From NCBI GenBank assembly GCA_964371035.1, contig CAYJLG010000007.1, positions 1-64,000 of the forward strand: a stretch of 64,000 nucleotides of DNA, given 5' to 3'. Positions 52,959-62,234 of the stretch are shown here, one piece after another. The stretch comes from UBA1535 sp964371035. Lineage in GTDB: Bacteria > Bacillota > Clostridia > Tissierellales > Sedimentibacteraceae. A model generated the notes under the pieces. That model was given only the letters and a program-made list of their open reading frames with translations, did no database searches and was not told where the DNA came from. Within the stretch, counting starts at the first letter, position 1; every line of letters starts with the position of its first letter. A program made the translations under genes and the position numbers.

Positions 52959-55048
52959 AACTCTCCATAGGAATGATAGTGAAAAATGAAGAAAAATATC
53001 TGGATAGATGCCTAATAGCTCTACGACCTATACTTGAAAATGTGGATAGTGAGCTAATAATTGTAGATACAGGATCTACAGACAGAACAGTAGAAATAGC
53101 AAAGACGCATACTAAAAAAGTTTATTTCTATAAATGGAATGATGACTTTGCGGCTGCGAGAAATGAAACTATCAAATATGCTACGGGTGAGTGGTATATG
53201 TTTGTAGATGCTGATGAAATACTTGTGGACGCTACAGAGATAATACAGTTTTTTAATCTTGGAATTTATAAGCAATTCGGTTGTGGCAAATATTATATAA
53301 ATAACTGCTCGGAAAGTGATGAAAACAAATCATCTAAAACAACTTTGTTTAGAATGCACAAAATTACATCCGATACTAAATTTATAGGCATTGTTCATGA
53401 AATAATCATGCCAAATGGTTTAGGTGCTGCTTTATATAATACTGAATTCAAACATTATGGATATACTTATACTACTAAAGAAGAAGCAATAAAAAAAGCA
53501 TATAGAAATATTGAGCTTATGATAAAACGATTAGAAAATGATATAGATTGTGCGATGCATAGAAAACAGCTTGCTGATTCTTACAATATCGCAAATAACA
53601 TTTCAGAAGCTATCAATCATATAATGATCGGTATCGAATTAGCAAAAAATGAGAACAATAGATTTATGAGTATCGTTTTATATGCAGATTTGATGTTGAA
53701 TTATAGTAGGCTTAATCGCTATACAGATGTGCTTTCTGCCGCATCCGAATATTTCAACCTCAAAAATAATGAAAATGTAACAGATGTAGATATCCATTAT
53801 TGCTTGATTTTTGCGTATTGTAACACGTATGAGCATAAAAAGTGTATCGAATCATACAATAAATATTGCAAACTATCGAAAAGAATCAGTGACGGTGCAT
53901 TACATACGCCAGATGAATCTCTGAGAGTAATTTTTAGTTTGACTAATCAGCGCATATTAGAATCTACCGCACTTGTAGTAGATGTATTAATCAGATTAAA
54001 GAGATATGATGAAGCAAATCAATTGTTAGATGAAAAAATTGATTTGATATCAGAAAATCTTTCTTTTGCAAGAAAAATCATTAACAAATACTTAACGATA
54101 ATGGATGAAAAGCATGATTTTTCAAGTCTTGAAATGCTATATTTAAAGTTTATAGAAACAGATGAGAAGTTACAAGATATCTTTGAGTCATGTATTGAAA
54201 ACTATATGAAAAATGATTACAAAGACAATAGAGAATTTTTAGATGCTTGCTATAACTTAAATATACCGACAAATTATTCTGAATTTTTAAAAATCAGATA
54301 TGAACACAATAATAATCAAAACAATTTGGCAGATAAAATTATAGAGTTTATATCTGATATAGATACGATTGGTGATAAATACATTGATTTGATAGGATAC
54401 ATGTTTGAATATAATATACATATCTCTCATATCTATGACAAGATAGATGTAGAAAGGTTGAAAAATGTATTAAATACTTTAATATCTAAAAATAAGTCTA
54501 AATTCATCGACTGTTTAATATCATATGATTACAACCCTAAAAACTTGAAGGATAATTTTTACTATAAAGCAATTTATGAAGTAGTACTAAGATGGATTGA
54601 TGGATATACTTACGATATATGTATACAACTAATTGAAAAATACAACAATTCTTTTGATAAATACTCGAAATTCGAATATACTAAATCAGCATTATCTGAT
54701 GAATATATCTATCTGATGCCTAAAGACGTAAAATTCGGATATTATTTTACTAAAGCTTTTGAGTGTAAAGAAAAAAATGATACCGTTAATTATATAAAAT
54801 ATTTGAATCATGCTTTAAAATCTGATAAAAACTATAAGGCTTTGATATCTAAACTCTTAGATGAAATTAAAAAAGCAGAACAACCAATAGACGAATATAC
54901 TCAATTAACTATGTCAATAAAGAAAAATATATTTCAATTTATAGAAAATAAAGATTTTGCTACTGCGAAACAGCTACTTGATCAGTACAAATCAACAAAT
55001 CCATCAGATCCTGAAATCCAAAAATTAGAAAATAAAATAATCCAATAA
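52955..55048 (+). CDS. Family 2 glycosyltransferase with long helical-repeat C-terminus (copy 2)
   Basis: A 697-residue paralogue of copy 1: IGMIVKNEEKYLDRCL, VDTGSTDRTVEIAK, DDFAAARNETIKYATGEWYM region and FVDADEILV. The helical C-terminal two-thirds end with the conserved tail (LLDQYKSTNPSDPEI). Runs tail to tail with the flagellin gene, the two sharing a bidirectional terminator. Confidence 0.87.
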   Translation: MKLSIGMIVKNEEKYLDRCLIALRPILENVDSELIIVDTGSTDRTVEIAKTHTKKVYFYKWNDDFAAARNETIKYATGEWYMFVDADEILVDATEIIQFFNLGIYKQFGCGKYYINNCSESDENKSSKTTLFRMHKITSDTKFIGIVHEIIMPNGLGAALYNTEFKHYGYTYTTKEEAIKKAYRNIELMIKRLENDIDCAMHRKQLADSYNIANNISEAINHIMIGIELAKNENNRFMSIVLYADLMLNYSRLNRYTDVLSAASEYFNLKNNENVTDVDIHYCLIFAYCNTYEHKKCIESYNKYCKLSKRISDGALHTPDESLRVIFSLTNQRILESTALVVDVLIRLKRYDEANQLLDEKIDLISENLSFARKIINKYLTIMDEKHDFSSLEMLYLKFIETDEKLQDIFESCIENYMKNDYKDNREFLDACYNLNIPTNYSEFLKIRYEHNNNQNNLADKIIEFISDIDTIGDKYIDLIGYMFEYNIHISHIYDKIDVERLKNVLNTLISKNKSKFIDCLISYDYNPKNLKDNFYYKAIYEVVLRWIDGYTYDICIQLIEKYNNSFDKYSKFEYTKSALSDEYIYLMPKDVKFGYYFTKAFECKEKNDTVNYIKYLNHALKSDKNYKALISKLLDEIKKAEQPIDEYTQLTMSIKKNIFQFIENKDFATAKQLLDQYKSTNPSDPEIQKLENKIIQ

Positions 55049-55082
55049 TAAAAATCGCCGTTTTTACGGCGATTTTTATTAT
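55048..55082. terminator. Shared bidirectional terminator (GT2 copy 2 / flagellin)
   Basis: AAAAATCGCCGT and ACGGCGATTTTT form a stem with A and T runs on either side, in the 44 bases between two convergent genes. Confidence 0.88.
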
Positions 55083-55092
55083 TAGTTTTAAA

Positions 55093-55923
55093 TTACTGAA
55101 GTAATTGAAGAACTCCTTGTGGTTGCATGTTAGCTTGTGCAAGCATAGATTGTGCAGCTTGGCTAAGGATGTTGTTCTTAGTGAATGCCATCATTTCTTT
55201 AGCCATGTCTACGTCTCTGATTCTTGATTCAGAAGCTTGAACATTTTCTTCAGTTACTGCTAAATTAGCTACAGTGTGCTCTAATCTGTTTTGAACAGCA
55301 CCTAATTTTGCTCTTTCTTCTGAAACTAAATCTATAGCATCTGTAATCTTATCATCAACATCTAATGCTGCAGCTTGAGTACTGATATTAATTGTTGTTG
55401 TACCTGTTCCAAATAAACCTTCAGAATCCATAGCCGAAATGTTAACTTGAATAGTTTCATCATAAGCACCAATAGCAAAAGTCATCGCTTTTCCTGTTTT
55501 ATCAAAAGTTCCATTAAGTAAAGTTTGTCCATTAAATTTAGTAGATTCTGTAACTCTATCTATTTCTTCCATCAAAGCATTAACTTCTAATTGGATTTTT
55601 TCACGGTCACCATCTACAAAAGTACCATTTTGTGATTGCTTAGTTAATGTTTGTAATCTTTGAAGCATAGCATGAGTTTCGTTAAGTCCACCTTCAGCTG
55701 TTTGGATTAAGCTGATAGCGTCGTTAGCATTGTTTTGAGCTTGCTCTAATCCATTGATTTGAGCTCTCATTTTTTCAGAAATCGCAAGACCTGCAGCATC
55801 GTCGCCCGCTCTGTTGATTCTGTAACCTGAAGAAAGTTTTTCTAAGTTTTTGCTAAGACCTGAGTTGTTGATTGTTAAATTTCTGTGCGAATTCATCGCC
55901 ATGATGTTATTTTGAATTCTCAT
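55093..55923 (-). CDS. hag: Flagellin
   Basis: A 276-residue flagellin with the D0/D1 domains and a short variable centre. N-terminal: MRIQNNIMAMNSHRNL, LEKLSSGYRINRAGDDAAGL, SEKMRAQINGL. C-terminal: AVQNRLEHTVANL, ENVQASESRIRDVDMAKEM and LAQANMQPQGVLQLLQ. It is exported by the flagellar type III system and polymerises into the filament. The central part (about 130-195) is rich in Ser/Thr and would be the exposed, glycosylatable face. Sigma-D promoter and CsrA-like leader upstream. Confidence 0.97.
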   Translation of the reverse strand: MRIQNNIMAMNSHRNLTINNSGLSKNLEKLSSGYRINRAGDDAAGLAISEKMRAQINGLEQAQNNANDAISLIQTAEGGLNETHAMLQRLQTLTKQSQNGTFVDGDREKIQLEVNALMEEIDRVTESTKFNGQTLLNGTFDKTGKAMTFAIGAYDETIQVNISAMDSEGLFGTGTTTINISTQAAALDVDDKITDAIDLVSEERAKLGAVQNRLEHTVANLAVTEENVQASESRIRDVDMAKEMMAFTKNNILSQAAQSMLAQANMQPQGVLQLLQ

Positions 55924-55928
55924 TTAAT

Positions 55929-55967
55929 AAATACCTCCATGTATTTTGTTTATCGGGCTTCCTGCCC
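55929..55967 (-). promoter_or_regulatory. Twin GGA-loop hairpins in the flagellin leader (CsrA-type sites)
   Basis: On the minus strand GGGC-AGGAA-GCCC (55955-55967) and AAATAC-ATGGAG-GTATTT (55929-55946) each present GGA in a short loop. The second loop is part of the Shine-Dalgarno of flagellin. This matches the RNA target of CsrA, which represses hag in B. subtilis with FliW as antagonist. csrA and fliW are not in the window. Confidence 0.6.
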
Positions 55968-55980
55968 TTGTATTTTTGTT

Positions 55981-56004
55981 TTCGTGATGGTACCTAATCA
56001 CGAA
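55981..56004 (-). promoter_or_regulatory. Leader hairpin upstream of the CsrA-type sites
   Basis: TTCGTGAT and ATCACGAA form a perfect 8-bp stem with an 8-nt loop in the flagellin 5' UTR, near its 5' end. Possibly an mRNA-stabilising stem. Confidence 0.4.
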
Positions 56005-56031
56005 AGAGCAATTTCCTTGCTTCTGAAATAT

Positions 56032-56058
56032 ATATCGTATGTGTTTAGAAAAAGTTTA
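56032..56058 (-). promoter_or_regulatory. Sigma-D (sigma-28) promoter of flagellin
   Basis: TAAA (56055-56058), 15 bp, then TACGATAT (56032-56039) on the minus strand, close to the sigma-28 consensus. It gives a leader of roughly 100 nt. Confidence 0.78.
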
Positions 56059-56190
56059 GATAAATTTTGAAAATATTTATAAAAATTTCAAAGATAATTT
56101 TGATGACTTTTTCAGAGAAAAATGGTACACTTTATTTAATGTTGTATAAAGCGTTTTCACCTGTTTTAAAATATAATTTAGGAGTTTATT

Positions 56191-58284
56191 ATGCTACTTT
56201 CTATAGGGATAATCGTAAAGAACGAAGAAGCGATTTTAGATAAATGTTTGAGTGCACTTTTGCCTGTTTTAAATCAAATCGATAGTGAATTGATAATTGT
56301 AGATACGGGATCTACAGATAGTACTATTCAAATCGCTAAGAGATATACTAATAAAATATATGATTTCGCTTGGTGTGATGATTTTTCTGCTGCTAGAAAT
56401 GAGACATTAAGGCATGCTACTGGTGAATGGTACATGTATTTGGATGCTGATGAGATTCTTAAGACGCCTAATGAACTTATAGGATTTTTTAAATCTGATG
56501 ATTTGGGAAAATACAATTCTGCGATTTATACTATATTGAATTATCAAAAGAAAGAGGAGGATACTTATAGTATCAGTACTCCTGCACGAATTTTCAGACG
56601 TGATGAAGGTATGAAGTTTACAGGTAAAATTCATGAAGCTTTGCCTACGAAAGAACCTGTTATGTTTTTGAAGAATGTAGTTTTTGATCATTTTGGATAT
56701 GTATCTGATGATGAAAGTGGAATAATAAAAAAAATACAGAGAAATATATCTCTTTTGAATCAAGAAATCGAAGCAGGTGATAATTCGCCTCGTACTATGA
56801 TGCATATAGCTGATTGTTTCATTGCACTTAAAGACTTTGAAAATTCTGTGTTTTATTTGAAATCAGGGATTAATCAAGCTAAAAAATCAAATGATAAGCA
56901 CTATATATATGCACTTTATGCCAATTTATTTGACGTATATGTCGGACAAGAGATGTATCATAAGATTGTAGATGAAGCTGATGATTATTTTAATAAAGAG
57001 GAAGTCGTAGGAACTGATGTAGATGTATACCACCTACTTTCAAAGGCGCATTTTAACTTATATAGTTTTGAAAAGACGGTATGTTATGCTGATAAGTATA
57101 AGAAACTTAGCCGTGATATTAAGAACGAAACTTTGTTTTCATATGATTTGTTTTTAAGGTCGCCGAAGTATCTTGATGATTTTTTTGAGATTGAAAGTAA
57201 TTTAATGGTTTTATTTTCTCAAATTAAACTTAAAAAATCTGCTGTAGATAAAAAGATATTGTCTGGCTGTAATATTGGTTTGATTAAAAAGCATGGTTTG
57301 CAAGATATTTATATCAAGGCTTGTTTAGAACTGATGAAAGCTACTAATAATTATAGTGTAGTGAAAAAATTGTTTGATGATTTTTGTATGGACTGCAGAA
57401 AAGACTTGATTTCTGAAGTAGAAAAATTTTCTAATGAAAATGTATTTGAAAAGTATGAGTTGTTTGAAAGTATCGTGTCTAATTGTTCTAAGTTTAGCAG
57501 TGATGTATATGTTAGATTATTAAACATTAGACTTGCTGATTACAAAAAAAGAAATGGTATAGACATTACTCTTTCTAAGGTTCTAAATGATGATTTTGTG
57601 ATTGATGAAAGTTTGTCTGATTATATTTATTATGTAGTTAAATATAATTTACATATCGACTTGATTTCGTCTAAAGTATCGTTTAGCAAACTAGATGTAA
57701 TGGTATCTGGATTGATTAAGAAATATGTAGATTTTTCTAAGTATATTTCTGGATATAACTTTGTCGAAAGTGATTCTTTGAAGTATGTTGGATTGTCTAT
57801 CGAATTGCTATATAAGTGTCTTGAAAAGATGAATTTTGCTGAAGGTGTATCAGTAACTAATGTATATGAAACGTTTTTATATTTTGTAGGGGTATATATG
57901 GATAACATATATATGTCTTATGATATTAAGGATTTGAGTATTGCTCTGCCTGAAAGTGTGAATTTTGGCTACATGTGCATGATAGCTGAAAGTTCACTTC
58001 AAAATGGAGATAAGTCGTTATACATAAAGCAAGTGAAACAAATTCTTGCTGAGTATACGAACATGTCTGCTTTTGTTAAAACTCTTTTGGATAAGTTGAC
58101 TGCAACACAAAATAGTGAGCCTGTTTCTGAATTTGAACAGCTTGTAGCAAGTGTAAAGAAAAATATTAGTATGCTTATATCTAATAACCAACATGCTCAA
58201 GCTAGATTGATTTTGGATGAGTATATTAAAATTAATCCATCAGATCCTGACATTAAAATTTTTAATGACAACCTTTGCAAATAA
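56191..58284 (+). CDS. Family 2 glycosyltransferase with long helical-repeat C-terminus (copy 3)
   Basis: A 697-residue paralogue of the two upstream GT2 proteins: IGIIVKNEEAILDKCL, VDTGSTDSTIQIAK, DDFSAARNE and YLDADEIL, then helical repeats and the conserved tail YIKINPSDPDI. It has a different codon flavour, richer in TTG and TAT and with frequent 'gatgat', and is transcribed away from flagellin. AGGAG precedes the ATG. The promoter is not clear. Likely another flagellin-modifying transferase. Confidence 0.86.
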   Translation: MLLSIGIIVKNEEAILDKCLSALLPVLNQIDSELIIVDTGSTDSTIQIAKRYTNKIYDFAWCDDFSAARNETLRHATGEWYMYLDADEILKTPNELIGFFKSDDLGKYNSAIYTILNYQKKEEDTYSISTPARIFRRDEGMKFTGKIHEALPTKEPVMFLKNVVFDHFGYVSDDESGIIKKIQRNISLLNQEIEAGDNSPRTMMHIADCFIALKDFENSVFYLKSGINQAKKSNDKHYIYALYANLFDVYVGQEMYHKIVDEADDYFNKEEVVGTDVDVYHLLSKAHFNLYSFEKTVCYADKYKKLSRDIKNETLFSYDLFLRSPKYLDDFFEIESNLMVLFSQIKLKKSAVDKKILSGCNIGLIKKHGLQDIYIKACLELMKATNNYSVVKKLFDDFCMDCRKDLISEVEKFSNENVFEKYELFESIVSNCSKFSSDVYVRLLNIRLADYKKRNGIDITLSKVLNDDFVIDESLSDYIYYVVKYNLHIDLISSKVSFSKLDVMVSGLIKKYVDFSKYISGYNFVESDSLKYVGLSIELLYKCLEKMNFAEGVSVTNVYETFLYFVGVYMDNIYMSYDIKDLSIALPESVNFGYMCMIAESSLQNGDKSLYIKQVKQILAEYTNMSAFVKTLLDKLTATQNSEPVSEFEQLVASVKKNISMLISNNQHAQARLILDEYIKINPSDPDIKIFNDNLCK

Positions 58285-58339
58285 TGTTAAACTTAATATA
58301 ACTGTTAAATAAAAAAATATTTTTTTAAGGAGACTTTAA

Positions 58340-59842
58340 ATGGAAGCAATAATTAAAAAGTATGAAGAACATCGTAAGAAAATCAAGGCATATGGTTATG
58401 TGATGAGTATAGTTAGTTGGGATTCGTCTACTACTGCTCCTGCTGATTCTTTTCCTGGAAGAGCTGAGCACATGGCTGTATTGAGTGCTGAAGCGTATAG
58501 ATTGCAGACTGATCCTGAGTTTGTTGAGTGTATTAATACTCTTTATGAAAACAAGGACAAGCTGGATAATGCGATGCTTTATGAGATTGTAAAGGCTAAG
58601 GATACTTTGGAGGAAGTGACGAAGATTCCTAAAGATGAATATCTTGCTTATAGAAAAATCATGGCGTCTAGCCAAGAAATATGGAAAAAGGCTAAACACA
58701 GCAACGATTTTGAAGCTTTTAGACCTACTCTTGAAAAGATAGTTGAATATCTTAGAAAATATGTAGTGTATATGGAAAAAGATGATTTAAAGGGATATGA
58801 TATCTTACTTAATAATTATGAGATAGGTTTTTCGACTAAGGAATACAACAAGTTTTTTGATGTGTTGAAAAAGGAACTTGTGCCTTTTACTAAGAAGGTT
58901 TTGGAAAAAGAGCTTGAGTTTTCTAAGGATTTTATTTTGAAGTTTTATGACAAGGAAGGTCAGCGTAAGTTTGCAGAGTATATCCAAGAAGTGTTGTGCT
59001 ATGATACAAACAAGGGTACTATGGGTGAAAGTGAGCATCCATACACTATGGGACTTTCAACTAATGATGTAAGATATACTATCAATGTGCATGAAAATTA
59101 TTTTTTAGGTACTATTTTTGCTAATATTCACGAGCTTGGTCATGCAATAAATTCTTTGCAGGCGGATCCTTCGCTTAATAAGACTTTAGTGGGTAGACCT
59201 GCTTCTTCTGCGATTGGAGAGTCGCAATCGAGATTTTATGAAAATATGATAGGTAGAAGTAGAAAGTTTTGGGAAGTTCATTATGGAAAGTTGCAAGAGT
59301 TTTTTGTTGAACAGCTTAAGGATGTTACTTTGGATGATTTTTACAAGGCTATAAACAGAGTTGAAAATTCACTTATCAGAATAGAGGCTGATGAACTTAC
59401 TTATCCTATCCACATCATGATAAGATATGATATCGAGCGCATGATGATTGATGGAGAAATAGAGGTTAAGGATCTTCCAAAGGTGTGGGATGACATGATT
59501 AAGGAGTATTTGGGGCTTGATGTGCCTGAATTGAGCTTAGGAGTGCTTCAGGATGTGCATTGGTCAATGGGATTGTATGGATATTTCCCTACTTATGCTC
59601 TTGGTTCTGCGTATGCAGCACAGATGTACAACAAGATGAGTCAAGAAATAGATGTAGATAAATCAATCGAGTCAGGAAATACTCAGGCAGTAAATGATTG
59701 GCTTAAAGAAAAAATCCATAAGTATGGATCTACGAAGTATCCTAAGGAATTGCTTCTTATTTCTACTGGTGAAGAGTTTGATGCTATGTATTTTGTAAAT
59801 TATTTGAAGGAAAAGTATTCTAAAATTTATGGTATAGATTAA
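58340..59842 (+). CDS. M32 family metallocarboxypeptidase
   Basis: A 500-residue carboxypeptidase Taq-like enzyme. Zinc site HELGHA near residue 264, the third ligand region GESQSRFYEN, and GRPASSAIG between them; also VSWDSSTTAP near the N-terminus. It removes C-terminal residues from peptides in the cytoplasm. AAGGAG before the ATG; 55 bases after GT2 copy 3, possibly co-transcribed. Confidence 0.94.
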   Translation: MEAIIKKYEEHRKKIKAYGYVMSIVSWDSSTTAPADSFPGRAEHMAVLSAEAYRLQTDPEFVECINTLYENKDKLDNAMLYEIVKAKDTLEEVTKIPKDEYLAYRKIMASSQEIWKKAKHSNDFEAFRPTLEKIVEYLRKYVVYMEKDDLKGYDILLNNYEIGFSTKEYNKFFDVLKKELVPFTKKVLEKELEFSKDFILKFYDKEGQRKFAEYIQEVLCYDTNKGTMGESEHPYTMGLSTNDVRYTINVHENYFLGTIFANIHELGHAINSLQADPSLNKTLVGRPASSAIGESQSRFYENMIGRSRKFWEVHYGKLQEFFVEQLKDVTLDDFYKAINRVENSLIRIEADELTYPIHIMIRYDIERMMIDGEIEVKDLPKVWDDMIKEYLGLDVPELSLGVLQDVHWSMGLYGYFPTYALGSAYAAQMYNKMSQEIDVDKSIESGNTQAVNDWLKEKIHKYGSTKYPKELLLISTGEEFDAMYFVNYLKEKYSKIYGID

Positions 59843-59859
59843 TTAGATTAATGAATTTT

Positions 59860-59891
59860 AAAGGGGTCGAATTTAGTGGTTCGACCCCTTT
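59860..59891. terminator. Bidirectional hairpin between M32 carboxypeptidase and ispF
   Basis: AAAGGGGTCGAA (59860-59871) and TTCGACCCCTTT (59880-59891) form a perfect 12-bp stem between convergent genes. T-runs are short. Confidence 0.7.
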
Positions 59892-59892
59892 C

Positions 59893-59912
59893 GGTATAGT
59901 CAAGACTATACC
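59893..59912. repeat. Perfect palindrome with GTCAAGAC core
   Basis: GGTATAGTC-AA-GACTATACC sits beside the terminator. It shares its GTCAAGAC centre with the palindrome at 8041-8058. Confidence 0.4.
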
Positions 59913-59937
59913 TATAATGTTTGTATTTCAAGAATTT

Positions 59938-60411
59938 TTAATTTAAAATCAGAACACATACTGCTTGTGATGATATGCCTTCTTCTTTGCCTTCGAAGCC
60001 TAGTTTTTCTGTGGTTGTGGCTTTTACGCTAACATTTTTTATGTCTGTTTTCAATATTTTGGCTAAAGTTGCTCTCATTTCATCTATGTATGGAGCGATT
60101 TTAGGTTTTTGTGCTATGATTATGCTGTCGATATTACCTATACGGTAGCCTTCTGTTTCCATAACTTCGACCACTTTTTTTAACAAGATTTTGCTATCTA
60201 TATCTTTGAAACTATCGTCTGTATCTGGAAACAAATGTCCGATATCTTTTTTTGCTAATGCTCCTAGTATGCTATCTGCAATTGCATGTATAAGCACGTC
60301 TGCATCTGAGTGTCCATCTAATCCTAAGTGATGTGGTATCTCTATACCACCTATGATTAGTTTTCTGCCTGTAACTAGTTTGTGTACGTCGTAACCTATG
60401 CCTATTCTCAT
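59938..60411 (-). CDS. ispF: 2-C-methyl-D-erythritol 2,4-cyclodiphosphate synthase
   Basis: A 157-residue MEP-pathway enzyme: RIGIGYDVH (zinc ligands Asp and His), GHSDADVLIHAI, DIGHLFPDTD and the C-terminal ATTTEKLGFEG. The start MRIGIG at 60411 is preferred over an in-frame start six codons upstream that overlaps ispD. It is 1-2 bases from ispD, the usual pairing. Confidence 0.96.
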   Translation of the reverse strand: MRIGIGYDVHKLVTGRKLIIGGIEIPHHLGLDGHSDADVLIHAIADSILGALAKKDIGHLFPDTDDSFKDIDSKILLKKVVEVMETEGYRIGNIDSIIIAQKPKIAPYIDEMRATLAKILKTDIKNVSVKATTTEKLGFEGKEEGISSQAVCVLILN

Positions 60412-60412
60412 A

Positions 60413-61117
60413 TTATCTAATCCTCGCAATTATTTCTGCTAATTGTAAGTCTAATTGAGTCGTGATTTTGATGTTTTTTTCAAAACCTTGGTATGTCATT
60501 ACTTTGTGTCCGTAATGTTCTACAAATGATGAATCATCTGTCGCTTTTAGTCCATCTGCTATAGCTTTTTCGTAACATTCTTTTATCAAGTTGTAGTCAA
60601 ATCCTTGAGGCGTCTGTACTGCTTTATATTTTTCTCTGTCTAGGCTATTTTTCACGTTGCCTGATTTCAAGACTTGTTTTACAGTGTCTTTTAAGTCCAG
60701 TACGGGTATAGCGGCTCCATGTTCGTTTGTTAGCTCTACACAGTTTTCTATCATGTTTTTAGATGCAAATGGTCTAACTCCGTCGTGGATTAAAACTATA
60801 GGGCTTTTGCTTTTGCCTTCGCTGTCGATAGAGCATATGCCGTTGTGTACTGATTCTGTCCTAGTTTCTCCGCCTGATATTACTTTTTTTACTTTGTCTT
60901 TGCCATATGTTATTTCTTTTTTGACGTAGTTTAAGTCTTCTTTGTTTACTACTACTATGATTTCATCTATTATCGAATTTCTTTCGAATCGTTCTATAGT
61001 TCTTTGCAATATTGGTACATCGCCGACTTCTAGGTATTGTTTGGGTGTTGCTTTCCCCATTCTTAGCCCTTTTCCGCCTGCTACTATTAATGTTACTACT
61101 TTTCTTTTTTTAAACAT
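60413..61117 (-). CDS. ispD: 2-C-methyl-D-erythritol 4-phosphate cytidylyltransferase
   Basis: A 234-residue nucleotidyltransferase: LIVAGGKGLRMG, PKQYLEV, GGETRTESVHNG and HDGVRPF. Third step of the MEP isoprenoid pathway. Probably co-transcribed with trpS upstream (22-base gap) and ispF downstream. Confidence 0.96.
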   Translation of the reverse strand: MFKKRKVVTLIVAGGKGLRMGKATPKQYLEVGDVPILQRTIERFERNSIIDEIIVVVNKEDLNYVKKEITYGKDKVKKVISGGETRTESVHNGICSIDSEGKSKSPIVLIHDGVRPFASKNMIENCVELTNEHGAAIPVLDLKDTVKQVLKSGNVKNSLDREKYKAVQTPQGFDYNLIKECYEKAIADGLKATDDSSFVEHYGHKVMTYQGFEKNIKITTQLDLQLAEIIARIR

Positions 61118-61139
61118 TTTGACTCCTTGAAAATTCGTG

Positions 61140-62138
61140 TTATCTAGGTATGAAGCCTATTTTCTTGTAAACTTTTCTCAATGTTTTTCTAGCTGTATTT
61201 TCTGCTTTTTCTGCTCCTGCTCTGTATATCTGCTCTAAGTAATCTTTGTTTTTCATCAGATCTTCGCATTTTGTTCTGATTGGTCTTAATTCTTCTACTA
61301 CTACTTCTGCTACATCGTCTTTAAATTCAGCGTATCCTTTGCCTTCGTATCTTTTGACTATGTCTTCTTGTTTTTCGCCTGTGATTTTAGAATAAATTCC
61401 AAGTAGGTTTTTTACGCCTAATTGTTCATCGTTTAATTGTACTATGCCGACTGAGTCTGTAACTGCTCTTTTGAATTTTCTTCTGATTGCATCATCGCTG
61501 TCTGATAGTGAAATGAAGTTGTTTTCATTGGCATCTGATTTAGACATTTTGCTAGTAGGGTCTTGTAGACTCATAATTTTTGCGCCTTCTTTTGAAATGA
61601 ATGGTTCAGGAATAGCAAAAGTTTCAGAGTATTTGTTGTTAAATCTCATCGCAACGTCTCTAGTTAATTCTAAGTGTTGTCTTTGATCTTCTCCTACTGG
61701 AACTAAGTTTGTTTGGTATAGAAGGATGTCTGCTACCATCAAAGTAGGATAAGTGAAGAGTCCTGCAGTGATGTTGCCGTCTTGTTTTTTTGATTTATCT
61801 TTGAACTGAGTCATTCTGTTTAGTTCACCAAAATACGTACTACAGTTTAGTGCCCATGCTAATTCTGCATGTGCCGGCACATGAGATTGGATAAACATAG
61901 TAACTTTTTGAGGATCTAGTCCTACTGCTATATAGTTGGCTAAAACTTGCAAAGTACTTTGTCTTAATTCTTTAGGCTCTTTTGGAACTGTAATCGCATG
62001 CATATCAACTATACAATAATAGTTGTCGTATTCGTCTTGAAAATCTAACCAGTTTTTTAATGCACCTAAATAGTTTCCTAATGTAAGTATACCTGAAGGC
62101 TGTACGCCACTAAAAACAACTTGTTTTTTTGTTTCCAT
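61140..62138 (-). CDS. trpS: Tryptophanyl-tRNA synthetase
   Basis: A 332-residue class I synthetase: PSGILTLGNYLGAL (HIGH-type region), VPVGEDQRQHLELTRDVA and the KMSKS motif SKMSKSD near residue 197. No T-box is visible in the 96 bases upstream. GGAGGAG before the ATG. Probably in one unit with ychF. Confidence 0.97.
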   Translation of the reverse strand: METKKQVVFSGVQPSGILTLGNYLGALKNWLDFQDEYDNYYCIVDMHAITVPKEPKELRQSTLQVLANYIAVGLDPQKVTMFIQSHVPAHAELAWALNCSTYFGELNRMTQFKDKSKKQDGNITAGLFTYPTLMVADILLYQTNLVPVGEDQRQHLELTRDVAMRFNNKYSETFAIPEPFISKEGAKIMSLQDPTSKMSKSDANENNFISLSDSDDAIRRKFKRAVTDSVGIVQLNDEQLGVKNLLGIYSKITGEKQEDIVKRYEGKGYAEFKDDVAEVVVEELRPIRTKCEDLMKNKDYLEQIYRAGAEKAENTARKTLRKVYKKIGFIPR

Positions 62139-62234
62139 CTCAATCTCCTCCTAAACATGAATTATAGATTTTTTACGGTTATTTTTTACTCTTAGTTTCT
62201 CTAAAAATAATTATTATGTAAATTTATATGATTG

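Noticed and set aside
62139..62234. T-box leader for trpS
   Set aside because: The 96-base spacer lacks a TGGNACCGCG-type sequence and a terminator.
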